Assembly: GCF_017304635.1 (NCBI RefSeq)
Contig: NZ_JAFKMA010000003.1
Span: 5,001 to 69,000, forward strand
Direction: 5' to 3'
DNA: 64,000 bases
DNA from: Sphingomonas sp.
Lineage (GTDB): Bacteria > Pseudomonadota > Alphaproteobacteria > Sphingomonadales > Sphingomonadaceae
The notes beneath the pieces are model-generated. The model was not told the origin of the DNA. It searched no databases and was given only the letters and a program-made list of their open reading frames with translations. Shown piece by piece: positions 27,212 to 37,216 of the stretch (position 1 is the stretch's first letter; every line of letters begins with the position of its first letter). A program made the position numbers and the translations under genes.

Positions 27212-27526
27212 TTAGCGGCAGCGGCGCTTCGCGGTGACGGTCTTGTCGATCGCCTGGCCGCCGAGCGCGCCCGCGGCGCCGCCGACGACGGTGCCGAGCA
27301 GCTTGTCGCCACGGCCCGCAATGCCGTTGCCGACCAGCGCGCCGGCGACGCCGCCGACCACCAGGCCGGTCGTGCCGTTCGAGCGGCGGCAATAGGTGCG
27401 GCCGTCCTGACCGCGCCACTCGCGATACTTGTAAAATTTGCGCGACTGCGCCTCGGCGGCCGGTACGACCGCTACGGTCGAAGCCACAATCGTCGTCGCC
27501 GCCAAAGCGAGCATCAGCTTACGCAT
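27212..27526 (-). CDS. Glycine-zipper (2TM) envelope protein, copy 1
   Basis: A 104-residue exported protein: signal peptide at residues 1-26 (cleavage near AEAQ), a short YKYREWRGQDGRTYCRRS segment, then a glycine zipper (GLVVGGVAGALVGNGIAG...LLGTVVGGAAGALGGQAID) and a basic RRC end. Such proteins probably sit in the envelope and oligomerise through the zipper. It is a paralogue of the gene immediately upstream (27553-27858), with the same layout and the same GDKLLGTVVGG core, so the pair arose by tandem duplication. Confidence 0.85.
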   Translation of the reverse strand: MRKLMLALAATTIVASTVAVVPAAEAQSRKFYKYREWRGQDGRTYCRRSNGTTGLVVGGVAGALVGNGIAGRGDKLLGTVVGGAAGALGGQAIDKTVTAKRRCR

Positions 27527-27552
27527 ATCATCCTCCTTTTATCGTTATCGAA

Positions 27553-27858
27553 TCAGCGGCAGCGGCGATGCGCGGTTATCGTGCGATCGATCGCCCGGCC
27601 GCCGAACGCGCCGGCGACGCCGCCGACCACGGTGCCGAGCAGCTTGTCGCCATGGCCCGCAATGCCGTTACCGATCAACGCACCGCCGACGCCGCCGACG
27701 ACCGCGCCGGTCGTGCCGCCCGAATGGGTGCAATAGGTATGGCCGCCGCGCCCGTGATAGGTGCGATAATAGTGCCGGCGCGCTTCCGCCGAGGTCGGAA
27801 CGCCGAGCGACGCGGCCGTCAATGCGGCGGCGCCGAGGCCGAGGAACATGGTACGCAT
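27553..27858 (-). CDS. Glycine-zipper (2TM) envelope protein, copy 2
   Basis: A 101-residue paralogue of the adjacent gene: signal peptide residues 1-25, then RTYHGRGGHTYCTHSGGTTG, the zipper VVGGVGGALIGNGIAGHGDK and the RRC end. The start at 27858 has an AAAGGGA ribosome-binding site. Upstream in-frame residues up to 27981 have no signal-like character and are excluded. Its function in the envelope is unknown. Confidence 0.84.
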   Translation of the reverse strand: MRTMFLGLGAAALTAASLGVPTSAEARRHYYRTYHGRGGHTYCTHSGGTTGAVVGGVGGALIGNGIAGHGDKLLGTVVGGVAGAFGGRAIDRTITAHRRCR

Positions 27859-28969
27859 GGTAAAATCCCTTTGCTCTGGATCAATGCCACCCCATCCAAC
27901 GTCTCGTGTCGCGATTGGGTTGCATTGTCTCATGGATTCATTTCGGGAGCGTTCCGGCATGCGCGACAGGATCGTGCGCACGGCCGGTTGACAGTGAAAC
28001 CATCATGCCCGTTTTCCACGTTATCCACAGGCCCCGCGCCGCCATTCCCGCTTGGCGCGACTCGCGATCGGTGACAGCATCATGACATCGAGATCGCGAC
28101 GATCCGCCGAGAAATCGGTAGAAAGTTCAAGACCTTGATCTTCTAGATGAAAAGGCGCCGCAAGGTTGCCGGACGATCGCGAAGGGTGGGATATCGGTCC
28201 CCGCAACGTTCGATGGCGCCGCGCAAGCGGTACGGTTGGACCAGCACGCCGAGACGCCTGCCGACGCGCAAGCGGATGCTTCGGCGTTCGTTTGAGCAGG
28301 CCGCCGGTGGCCGGGAAAGCTGAGACGTCCTCGGACGGATCGCACCCGGCCCCGACGACCGAACCGGACGAGCAGGTGGACCCGGCCGAGCGATCGGCTC
28401 CGTCAAACCGCTTGGACGGTGCACCATTCGCAACTGGCCTTCAAGCCTATCGGATGGGGCGAACGCTGGCGGACGATCGGCTTCGGGTCGAACGGAAACC
28501 GGCGGCGAAGCTCGAAAAACGCCTTCGGGCGCGACGAGTGGAGCAAGCCGCGATGTCGGAAGCGCTTCGGCGCGTCGGATGTCACGGTTCGCGATGTGAG
28601 GACCGTCTCCGGACGGGCCGCGCGGAGCGAGAAACGCGAACGTTGCGCCGGCCTTCGGGCCGCGCGCAACCGAGCAACCCGCGAAACCTGGCGCCGCTCG
28701 CGCAAGCAAGCAGCACGGACGTAGCGAGCCGCCGAAACCAGATGGGCTGGCCCAACGCTTCGGCCGACGGCCCGCAAATCGAAGTCCGGCGTCCGGGGAG
28801 TCGGTGGCAACACCGGCTCCCCAATTGCGTCTTGGGGGTTGCGATACTTCCCGTAGGCGGCTGGCAACTAGCGCGCGATGCTACATCTGTGATTGCAATT
28901 GGGTGGATTGCGGTCCGACAGCTTCGCAGTGAAATAGGTTACGTGGCCGACATTGAAGCGGAGCCGTTC
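27859..28969. other. 1.1-kb interval without a recognised gene
   Basis: The part near 28012-28029 holds two abutting DnaA-box-like 9-mers. From ~28140 to ~28860 the sequence is GC-rich with many short repeats of AACGCCTTCGGGCG/AGCGCTTCGGCGCG type. Frames stay open on both strands (for example 28403-28867 minus, 154 codons) but are Arg/Pro-rich and resemble nothing I know. From ~28870 the composition becomes clearly less GC-rich and runs into the SMI1/KNR4 gene. Confidence 0.5.
28012..28029 (+). promoter_or_regulatory. Two abutting DnaA-box-like 9-mers
   Basis: TTTTCCACG followed immediately by TTATCCACA. The second is a perfect match to the classical DnaA box TTATNCACA; the first has two differences from it. 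Two sites alone do not make an origin, and titration or regulatory binding is equally possible. Confidence 0.3.
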
Positions 28970-29335
28970 ATGCCTTTTCCGGTTTCAGAGCAACGGATAG
29001 TAGATGCTGAAGAGGCACTGGGTAGAGCGTTTCCGCCGGAATTGCGGCGGCGATTAATGCGAGAAAACGGAGGTGAGATTTCCCTCGAAGACGACGACTG
29101 GTCTCTTCACCCGGTCTGGGACCCAACGGATCGCAAAACGATGGGCCGGAGTGCGAGCCATATTATAGCGGAGACGGCGACAGCGCGTTCTTGGGAATCA
29201 TTCCCATCGGACGGGGTCTCTTTAGCGTCGAATGGCACCGGTGATCGACCCATCGTACTCGGATGCGCGGATCAAATCTTTTTGTGGGAGCATGAAACCG
29301 GTAAGTGTCTTCCGGTGGAGGCGGATTGGCTATGA
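28970..29335 (+). CDS. SMI1/KNR4 family protein (orphan immunity-type)
   Basis: A 121-residue protein with the SMI1/KNR4 (SUKH) pattern: an initial helix ending VDAEEALGRAFPPELRRRLMRENGGEI, then a beta-rich part with FPSDGVSLASNGTGDRPIVLG and a terminal IFLWEHETGKCLPVEADWL. In bacteria this superfamily mostly supplies immunity proteins to contact-dependent or polymorphic toxins. No toxin is seen nearby, so it may be an orphan. The ATG at 28970 has a GGAG ribosome-binding site six bases upstream. Codon use is visibly less GC-rich than the surrounding genes, suggesting acquisition. Confidence 0.8.
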   Translation: MPFPVSEQRIVDAEEALGRAFPPELRRRLMRENGGEISLEDDDWSLHPVWDPTDRKTMGRSASHIIAETATARSWESFPSDGVSLASNGTGDRPIVLGCADQIFLWEHETGKCLPVEADWL

Positions 29336-29549
29336 CGCGGTGACGGCAACGTCGAGAAAGCTTTCAACGTCGCGAAAAGCTGGAACTGGTTCGTTTGCCG
29401 TCATTCAATTCCATATGAAGCACGTCGCCAGCAACGGTTTGCTGTGACTGTCGAAGAGTCATTGGCAAGCCAGACAAGCCGCCTGCCGTAAGGCGCGTTC
29501 CCGCCGCCAACCGCTTTCAACGGCCAAGACTCACGGCTAGGGCGAAGCC

Positions 29550-30194
29550 ATGCTCCCCCCGCCCCCACAATGGCTGCCGGCGATCGCGCCGTGGCTCGAT
29601 CTGGCGGGGTTGGTCGTGTTTGCGGCATCGGGGGCGCTGGCGGCGGCGAAGCGGGGGCAGACGATCGTGACGCTGTCGTTCTTCGCGCTGGTCACCGGGG
29701 TCGGCGGCGGGACGGTGCGCGACCTGCTGATCTCGGCACCCGTCTTCTGGATCCACGACAGCCGCGCCGCCGCCGCGTGCCTGATCGTCGCGTTCGCGGT
29801 GTGGCTGACGCCGGCGGGGTGGTGGCGGGGCGCGGCGCTCGACTGGTTCGATGCGGTGGGGCTCGCGGCCTATTCGGTGTTCGGCGCGGCCAAGGCGATC
29901 GGGTACGGCGTGCCCCCGGTGCCGGCGGCGCTGATGGGAGTGGTGACGGCGTGCGTCGGCGGGATCATCCGCGACGTGCTGGCCGGGGTGCCGTCGATCC
30001 TGTTGCGGCCGGAAATCTACGTGACCGCCGCGGCGCTGGCGAGCGGACTGTATGTCGGGCTCGGGCTGGCCGGCGTGCCGCTGCCGGTCGCGGCGGTGGC
30101 GGGGGCGCTGGCCGGGTTCGCGTTGCGCGCGGCGGCGATCCACTGGAAGCTGGCGCTGCCCGCCTATCAGCAGGTAAGCGAGCGGAGCGATTAG
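29550..30194 (+). CDS. TRIC-family cation channel protein (UPF0126/YicG-like)
   Basis: A 214-residue inner-membrane protein built of two repeats of three helices plus a seventh. Each repeat carries the diagnostic glycine-rich turn: TGVGGGTVRDLL near residue 50 and ACVGGIIRDVLAGVP near residue 135. The bacterial homologues of trimeric intracellular cation channels conduct monovalent cations. The physiological role here is unknown. No clear operon partner. Confidence 0.93.
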   Translation: MLPPPPQWLPAIAPWLDLAGLVVFAASGALAAAKRGQTIVTLSFFALVTGVGGGTVRDLLISAPVFWIHDSRAAAACLIVAFAVWLTPAGWWRGAALDWFDAVGLAAYSVFGAAKAIGYGVPPVPAALMGVVTACVGGIIRDVLAGVPSILLRPEIYVTAAALASGLYVGLGLAGVPLPVAAVAGALAGFALRAAAIHWKLALPAYQQVSERSD

Positions 30195-30642
30195 CCGGGC
30201 GGTCGTTCCCCGGAACTGGGTGACGTGCCCCGCGACGATCCGTCAGCCCAGCCGGGTGCCGGCGTATGCAACGCCGCGTGGGCATCGCTTGATCCGCTTG
30301 CGCTAGAGAAAGCGGCCTGGTGGACCCCGGCACAGGGCCGGGGTGACGGCCTTTGCTATCGGGTGACCGGGTTCCGATACCGAATGTCGATCGGCCCAAA
30401 CCCGTTCGAAGCAGGAACCGCCGCCGACGCTGCGGTCACGCGCGGCGCCTAGGACGGATCGACATTCAGCTAACCGGTGAACGTCACTTCCATGTTCGTC
30501 ATCCCCGCGCAGTCGGGGATCCAGACTGGCTATATCCACAGCTTAAAACCGCCATTCTCGCGACTCTGGATCCCCGCCTGCGCGGGGATGACGAGCAACA
30601 GGTGGCTCGAAACGCTACATCATAGCTGAATGTCGATCGACG
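30195..30642. repeat. Repeat-rich interval with a MITE-like element
   Basis: No gene is seen in 448 bases. A REP palindrome (GGACCCCGGCACAGGGCCGG..., 30322-30349) is followed by an isolated inverse GATCGACATTCGGT end (30379-30392). Then comes a 182-bp element at 30457-30638 with perfect 15-bp inverted ends (GATCGACATTCAGCT / AGCTGAATGTCGATC) enclosing two facing REPs (30498-30530, 30567-30592). Confidence 0.7.
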
Positions 30643-31206
30643 CTAGTCCCGCACCATCCCGACCTCGCTGAACGGGCGGACGTCGCCCGGCGGGATCGTC
30701 GCGTCGGTCAGTTCGCGCTGCCAGAAGCCGACATCGACCCAGCGTCCTTGCTTGTAGCCCATTTCGCGCAGCACGCCGGCGCGGCGGAAGCCGGTCGCCT
30801 CGTGCAACTGGATCGAATGGTCGTTGGGCAGCGCGATGACGCCGACGGCGTGGACGAATCCCTGCGCGCGCAACGTCTTGACGAGCGACTGGTAGAGCAG
30901 CCGCCCAACCCCCTGCCCCTGCGCCGCGCCCGACACATAGACCGAGGTCTCGACCACCCAGCGATAGGCGGGGCGCTCACGGAACTGGGTGGCGTAGGCG
31001 TAGGCGAGCACGCCGTCGCCCTCCGCCTCGCCGTTGGTCGCGACCAGCCACGGATAGAGCCCGCCCGACGCCGCCATCCGCGTGCGGATCGCGCGGGCAT
31101 CGGGCGCCTCCGTCTCGAAGCTGACGGTGCCGGTCAGGACGTAGGGCGCATAGATCGCGGCGATCGCCGCGGCATCGTCCGGCCGGGCGGGCCGGAGCGC
31201 GATCAC
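30643..31206 (-). CDS. GNAT N-acetyltransferase (phosphinothricin acetyltransferase-like)
   Basis: A 187-residue GNAT enzyme. Residues 1-60 (RPARPDDAAAIAAIYAPYVLTGTVSFETEAPD) and the RWVVETSVYVSGAAQGQGVGRLLYQSL acetyl-CoA motif match the Pat/Bar-like family, which acetylates phosphinothricin, methionine sulfone or similar compounds. HEATGFRRAGVLREMGYKQGRWVDVGFWQREL is the conserved C-terminal part. The GTG at 31206 overlaps the sppA stop (GTGA), indicating coupled translation. Confidence 0.9.
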   Translation of the reverse strand: MIALRPARPDDAAAIAAIYAPYVLTGTVSFETEAPDARAIRTRMAASGGLYPWLVATNGEAEGDGVLAYAYATQFRERPAYRWVVETSVYVSGAAQGQGVGRLLYQSLVKTLRAQGFVHAVGVIALPNDHSIQLHEATGFRRAGVLREMGYKQGRWVDVGFWQRELTDATIPPGDVRPFSEVGMVRD

Positions 31207-33086
31207 GACCAGATCGCCTTCAGCGCCATCGCCAGCAGCGAGGTGTCGGCGGGGCTCGCGCGCATGTCGCCGAACCCGCCGCATTCGAGGCAGCGGGCCT
31301 GGACCGAGCGAACCTGCGACAGCCGCTTCGCGTCGCCGATCGCGCGCGCCAGCATGTCGTGGCGCTCGGCAGCGATCACCGCGAACACGCCGCGCGCCTG
31401 ATCGTCCGACGCGCTGTCGTCGTCGCGGTCGCCCGCCCAGCCGGCGACGAGGCGGCTGAACCAGCTCGGCGGCTTTTCGAGATAGACTCGCTCGACATTG
31501 GCCGGGTCGAGCTTGGCGCGCCGTGCGGCCTCGGCGACGGCGTCGTCGAGCGTGCCGAAGCGATCGACCAGCCCGAGCTGGCGCGCACTGCCGCCGTCCC
31601 ACACCCGACCCTGGCCGATCTCGTTGACGCGTTCCGGCGTCATGTGGCGCGCGGCGGCGACGCGGCCGATGAACTGGGCATAGCCATGCTCGATCGATTT
31701 CTGCAGGATCGCATCGACCTGCGGCGTCGTGCCGCCGGTCACGTCGGGCTGGCCGGACAGCGGCGTGGTCTTCACGCCGTCGGTCGTGATGCCGAGCTTG
31801 GCGAGCGAGTTCTCGAACGTCGGGATGATGCCGAAGATGCCGATCGAGCCGGTGATCGTGTTCGGTTCGGCGAAGACGATGTCGCCCGCGGTCGACACCC
31901 AATAGCCGCCCGACGCGGCGAGGCCGCCCATCGACACGACGATCGGCAGCCCCTGGCGCTTCGCCTCCAGGATCGCCTGGCGGATCGTCTCCGACGCCAG
32001 CGCCGAACCGCCGGGCGAATCGATCCGCACGACCAGCGCCTTCAACTCTTTCTTCCCGAGACCGTCGAGTACTGCCTGCGCGATGGTGTCGCCGCCGGCC
32101 GATCCCGCCCCCGCCTTGCCGTCGACGATCTCGCCGGCGACGGTGACGATGCCGACCTTGTCGCCGCCGGTGGGTAGCGGATTGGCCTCGACCCAGTCGT
32201 CATATTTGATCGTCGCATAGTCGCCCGGCACGCTCTTGGCCGCCGGTCCCGCGAGTTCCGCGACGCGTTTGCCGAACGCCAGCCGGTCGCCGAGCTTGTC
32301 GACCAGCCCGGCCGCCAGATTGGCCTTGGCGATGTCGCCATCGGTCGCCGCCACCGCCTGGTCCGGGTTGGTCAGGAAGCCGTCGATCTGCGCCTTTGGC
32401 CGCGCCTGATGGACCAGGTCCTTCCACTGCTGGAACAGCGTGCCGTAGAGGGCGGTCGCCGCTTCCTTCGCCTCGGGCGACTGGTCGGCGCGGATATAGG
32501 GCTCGACGTACGACTTGAACTTGCCGACGCGATAGACGTGGACGTTGACGCCGAGCTTGTCGATCAGCCCCTTGTAATAGAGCTGGTTGCCGCCGGGGCC
32601 GGCGAACAGCGTGCCGCCCATCGGATCGACCCACACTTCGCTGGCGCTGGAGGCAAGCAGGTACGCGCCGTCGGTATAGGCGGTGGCATAGGCCAGCACC
32701 GGCTTCTTCGCGTCGCGCACGCGGCGGATCGCGGCGGCGACTTCGCCGACCGCGGCGGGATAGCCGCCGCCATAGCCGTCGAGGTCGAGCACCACGACCT
32801 TGACGCGATCATCGGTACGCGCGGCGTCGAGCGCGCGGATCAGGTCGCGCAGGCGGAACTGGCGGCCCGGCGTGTCGCCCTGTGCCGCGGCGAGCGGGCT
32901 GGCATTGGCGGGTTGCTCGACGATCGCGCCGTTCAGCTTGAGCAACAGCGCCCCGGTCCGCACCGACCCGTTGGGCTTGGCCGACAGCGCCATGAACAAC
33001 GCGCCGAAGAACAGCAGCATGAACAGCAGGACCATCAGGTCCTTGATCCCGACCAGGACCTTCCAGGCGCCGCGAACCAGTTTCAT
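31203..33086 (-). CDS. sppA: Signal peptide peptidase SppA (67-kDa type)
   Basis: An inner-membrane serine protease of 627 residues that degrades cleaved signal peptides. One N-terminal transmembrane anchor (residues ~16-40, KDLMVLLFMLLFFGALFMAL) is followed by two tandem SppA domains, as in E. coli SppA. The catalytic Lys is expected in the first repeat (VYRVGKFKSYVEPYIRA) and the Ser in the second (SMGGLAASGGYWVSTAGD). The start at 33086 has AAGGA eight bases upstream. Coupled to the downstream GNAT gene. Confidence 0.95.
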   Translation of the reverse strand: MKLVRGAWKVLVGIKDLMVLLFMLLFFGALFMALSAKPNGSVRTGALLLKLNGAIVEQPANASPLAAAQGDTPGRQFRLRDLIRALDAARTDDRVKVVVLDLDGYGGGYPAAVGEVAAAIRRVRDAKKPVLAYATAYTDGAYLLASSASEVWVDPMGGTLFAGPGGNQLYYKGLIDKLGVNVHVYRVGKFKSYVEPYIRADQSPEAKEAATALYGTLFQQWKDLVHQARPKAQIDGFLTNPDQAVAATDGDIAKANLAAGLVDKLGDRLAFGKRVAELAGPAAKSVPGDYATIKYDDWVEANPLPTGGDKVGIVTVAGEIVDGKAGAGSAGGDTIAQAVLDGLGKKELKALVVRIDSPGGSALASETIRQAILEAKRQGLPIVVSMGGLAASGGYWVSTAGDIVFAEPNTITGSIGIFGIIPTFENSLAKLGITTDGVKTTPLSGQPDVTGGTTPQVDAILQKSIEHGYAQFIGRVAAARHMTPERVNEIGQGRVWDGGSARQLGLVDRFGTLDDAVAEAARRAKLDPANVERVYLEKPPSWFSRLVAGWAGDRDDDSASDDQARGVFAVIAAERHDMLARAIGDAKRLSQVRSVQARCLECGGFGDMRASPADTSLLAMALKAIWS

Positions 33087-33430
33087 GAGGGGCATTCCTT
33101 CCGCGAGGCGCCGGGCGGCGCTCGACGTCTGCGATAGCCGCAAGTGTGTGGTGGGAGCAATACGCAACAGCCGTTTCCTCTCCCCTGGACAGGGGAGAGG
33201 GATACCGCAGCTTAGCGGCGCAGCCGCTTAGCGAAGGTTGGGTGAGGGGTCGAGCGAGCCGGAGGCTCGCGTGCTCGCAAGCGCGAGCACCACCCCTCAC
33301 CCAGCTTCGACTAGGGCCGCGCTGAAGGAGCGCGACCTAAGTCTGCGCAACCCTCTCCCCTCTGCGAGGGGCGAGGGAAAGGACGGAAAGAAAGTGGCCA
33401 GTCCTGAAAACATCGGCTAACCGCCCCGCC
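33087..33430. repeat. Complex inverted repeat array (BIME-like)
   Basis: No gene is seen. Within 33177-33377, TCTCCCCTGGACAGGGGAGA and GGTTGGGTGAGGGGT are mirrored by ACCCCTCACCCAGC and CTCTCCCCTCTGCGAGGGG. In the middle are hairpins AGCGGCGCAGCCGCT, GAGCCGGAGGCTC, GTGCTCGCAAGCGCGAGCAC and CGCGCTGAAGGAGCGCG. It occupies the divergent interval between sppA and the MATE gene, so it lies next to both promoters. Confidence 0.75.
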
Positions 33431-34849
33431 ATGGACGCGCCGGTCGCCCTGACGCCGCTGGCCGGCCCGCCCCCTGTGACGACGCGCGACGAATATCGCG
33501 CCTTGTTCCGGCTCGCCGCGCCGCTGGTCGGCGCGAACCTGTTGCAGATGGCGGTCTATGCGATCGACGTGATGTTCGTGGCGCGGCTGTCGGCGATCGA
33601 CTTCGCCGCCTCGACGCTGGGCGTGTTCCTGCTGAGCCTCATCATGTGGGCGCTGATCGGGTTCACCGGCGCCTGCGCCCCGCTGATCGCCGCCGAGCTC
33701 GGCGCGCGGGCACATGCCGTCCGCCAGGTGCGGCGATCGTTCCGCATGGCGATGTGGCTCGGCGCGATCAGCGGGGCGTTCGGCATGATCGTGCTGGCGA
33801 ACGGCGAGCGCATCCTGCTCGCGCTCGGCCAGAACCCGCAGGTGGCGGCGCGCAGCGGCGCGTTCCTGACCATCCTGCTGTGGGTGATGCTGCCCAACAT
33901 CTGGGCGGGGGTGATGCGGACGGTGGCGGCGGCGCTCGGCCGGCCCGGCTGGGCGATGCTGGTGACGGCGTGCGCGGTCGGCACCAACGCGCTCGGCAAC
34001 TGGCTGCTGGTGTTCGGCCATGGCGGCTTTCCCGCGCTGGGGCTGGAGGGGTCGGCGATCGCCAGCCTGTTCACCGCGACCGCGATGATGCTGGCCTATG
34101 TCGCGATCTTCGCGTTCGACCGGCGGCTGCGGCGATACCGCCTGTTCGGCAAATGGTGGGTGCCGCACTGGCGCCGCATGGGCGAGATCGCCAAGCTGGG
34201 CGCGCCGATCGCGCTGACCTTCACGCTGGAGGGCGGGCTGTTCGGCGGGGCGGCGTTCCTGATGGGACTGATCGGCGTGACCGAGGTAGCCGCGCACGCG
34301 ATCGCGCTCAACATCGCCGCCTTGTCGTTCCAGGTGCCGTTCGGGATCGCGCAGGCGGCGACGATCCGCGTCGGCATGGCCTATGGCGCACGCGACCTGG
34401 CGTGGATCGGCCGCGCCGGCTGGGCGGCGATCGTCAGCGGCACCGGCTTCATGGCGCTGACCGCCGCCGCGATCTGGCTGGCGCCGAAGCTGATCGTCGG
34501 CATCTATGTCGACGTGAACGACCCGACGCGTACGCGGGAGATCGCGCTGGCGCTGGACTATCTCGTCGTCGCCGCGGCGTTCCAGCTATTCGACGGGGCG
34601 CAGGCGGTCGCGGCGGGATCGCTGCGCGGGTTGCAGGACACGCGCGTGCCGATGGTGATCGCGGCGTTCGGCTATTGGGTCGCCGGGTTCGGCACCGCCA
34701 TATTCCTCGGTTTCCGCGCCGGGTGGCAGGGAGTCGGCATCTGGGTCGGGCTCGCGGTCGGACTGGCCGTCGTGTCGGTGCTGCTGGTCGCGCGCTGGGC
34801 GATGCGCGATCGGCTCGTCCTGCTCCCCGCTCCGCGCGACGAAAAATAG
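33431..34849 (+). CDS. MATE family efflux transporter
   Basis: A 472-residue, 12-helix protein of the MATE (NorM) family. The two homologous halves begin RLAAPLVGANLLQMAVYAIDVMFVARLS and KLGAPIALTFTLEGGLFGGAAFLMG. Loop segments such as ALNIAALSFQVPFGIAQAATIRVGMAYGA are classic. It exports cationic drugs or metabolites against Na+ or H+; the substrate is not predictable. Single gene upstream of groESL. Confidence 0.95.
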   Translation: MDAPVALTPLAGPPPVTTRDEYRALFRLAAPLVGANLLQMAVYAIDVMFVARLSAIDFAASTLGVFLLSLIMWALIGFTGACAPLIAAELGARAHAVRQVRRSFRMAMWLGAISGAFGMIVLANGERILLALGQNPQVAARSGAFLTILLWVMLPNIWAGVMRTVAAALGRPGWAMLVTACAVGTNALGNWLLVFGHGGFPALGLEGSAIASLFTATAMMLAYVAIFAFDRRLRRYRLFGKWWVPHWRRMGEIAKLGAPIALTFTLEGGLFGGAAFLMGLIGVTEVAAHAIALNIAALSFQVPFGIAQAATIRVGMAYGARDLAWIGRAGWAAIVSGTGFMALTAAAIWLAPKLIVGIYVDVNDPTRTREIALALDYLVVAAAFQLFDGAQAVAAGSLRGLQDTRVPMVIAAFGYWVAGFGTAIFLGFRAGWQGVGIWVGLAVGLAVVSVLLVARWAMRDRLVLLPAPRDEK

Positions 34850-34861
34850 TCGCGCGCGGCA

Positions 34862-34890
34862 TTGACGCTCGGCAAGGCGCTGCACATATG
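34862..34890 (+). promoter_or_regulatory. Predicted groESL promoter (-35/-10)
   Basis: TTGACG (34862-34867), 17 bases, CATATG (34885-34890). It lies just upstream of the CIRCE operator and 69 bases before the groES start. A housekeeping-type promoter is suggested; a heat-shock sigma-32 site is not clearly separable. Confidence 0.55.
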
Positions 34891-34898
34891 CGCGCCGC

Positions 34899-34923
34899 TG
34901 GCACTCGATCGACTCGAGTGCCA
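34899..34923 (+). promoter_or_regulatory. CIRCE operator (HrcA-binding site)
   Basis: TGGCACTC-N9-GAGTGCCA is a perfect inverted repeat matching the TTAGCACTC-N9-GAGTGCTAA CIRCE consensus. It sits between the predicted promoter and groES, the usual place for HrcA repression of groESL in Alphaproteobacteria. Confidence 0.92.
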
Positions 34924-34958
34924 ATATGTTTCCAGTTCAAACAATGAGGGCTTCAGCA

Positions 34959-35246
34959 ATGAACTTCCGTCCGTTGCACGACCGCGTTCTCGTCCGCCGC
35001 ATCGAGGCCGACGAAAAGACCGCGGGCGGGATCATCATCCCCGACACCGCCAAGGAAAAGCCGCAGGAGGGCGAGGTCATCGCCGCCGGCGCCGGCACCA
35101 AGGACGAGGCCGGCAAGGTCACGCCGCTCGACGTCAAGGCGGGCGACAAGATCCTGTTCGGCAAGTGGTCGGGCACCGAGGTCAAGCTGAACGGCGAAGA
35201 CCTGCTCATCATGAAGGAATCGGACATTCTGGGCATCGTCGGCTGA
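34959..35246 (+). CDS. groES: Co-chaperonin GroES
   Basis: A 95-residue lid subunit of the GroEL chaperonin. It shows [35 protein letters not shown] with the mobile loop, and ends [16 protein letters not shown]. The start at 34959 is chosen by family alignment and a GAGGG ribosome-binding site; an upstream in-frame ATG at 34926 overlaps the end of the operator region. First gene of groESL. Confidence 0.98.
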   Translation: MNFRPLHDRVLVRRIEADEKTAGGIIIPDTAKEKPQEGEVIAAGAGTKDEAGKVTPLDVKAGDKILFGKWSGTEVKLNGEDLLIMKESDILGIVG

Positions 35247-35292
35247 CGCCAGCCCGTCCAACATCTACCCCCGTCAATTTCTTCAATTTTGA

Positions 35293-36948
<1,656 letters not shown>

Positions 36949-36956
36949 TTTCGGAC

Positions 36957-37144
36957 CGGGGCAGCGCGAGCTGCCCCGGACACGAAATCCGAACGGCCGG
37001 CGAGCCGCAGGCTCGACCGACGGCGCGGATTAACTCCGCGCCGCCCCGGCCCGAAGTACCAGCCCACGGCGCGGAAATCCCGTCCGCACCGCCCGCTCGA
37101 AGCAAAGAAAAGGGCCGACGGATCAATCCGCCGGCCCTCTTGTT
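36957..37144 (+). terminator. Hairpin chain and intrinsic terminator after groEL
   Basis: In order: CCGGGGCAGCGCGAGCTGCC-CCGG (36957-36980), a CGAGCCGCAGGCTCG hairpin near 37000, GGCGCGGATTAACTCCGCGC-C near 37020-37040, and finally a 13-bp stem AGGGCCG...CGGCCCT (37111-37138) followed by CTTGTT. The last is a plausible rho-independent terminator. The others may protect the 3' end or belong to a repeat family with variable stems. Confidence 0.75.
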
Positions 37145-37216
37145 ATGCCTGAGAGTTGGCTAATGGGTGGGAAGCGAACATTGCCCTTTTGAGGCCATGG
37201 GCGCATCCTGCGGCGC

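Noticed and set aside
28403-28867. 154-codon minus-strand open frame in the gene-free region
   Set aside because: Arg/Pro-rich, no recognised domain, overlapped by equally long frames on the other strand; high GC keeps frames open by chance.
33177-33377. CRISPR array suspected from regular palindromes
   Set aside because: Repeats are few, face one another and differ; there are no unique spacers of constant length and no cas genes.
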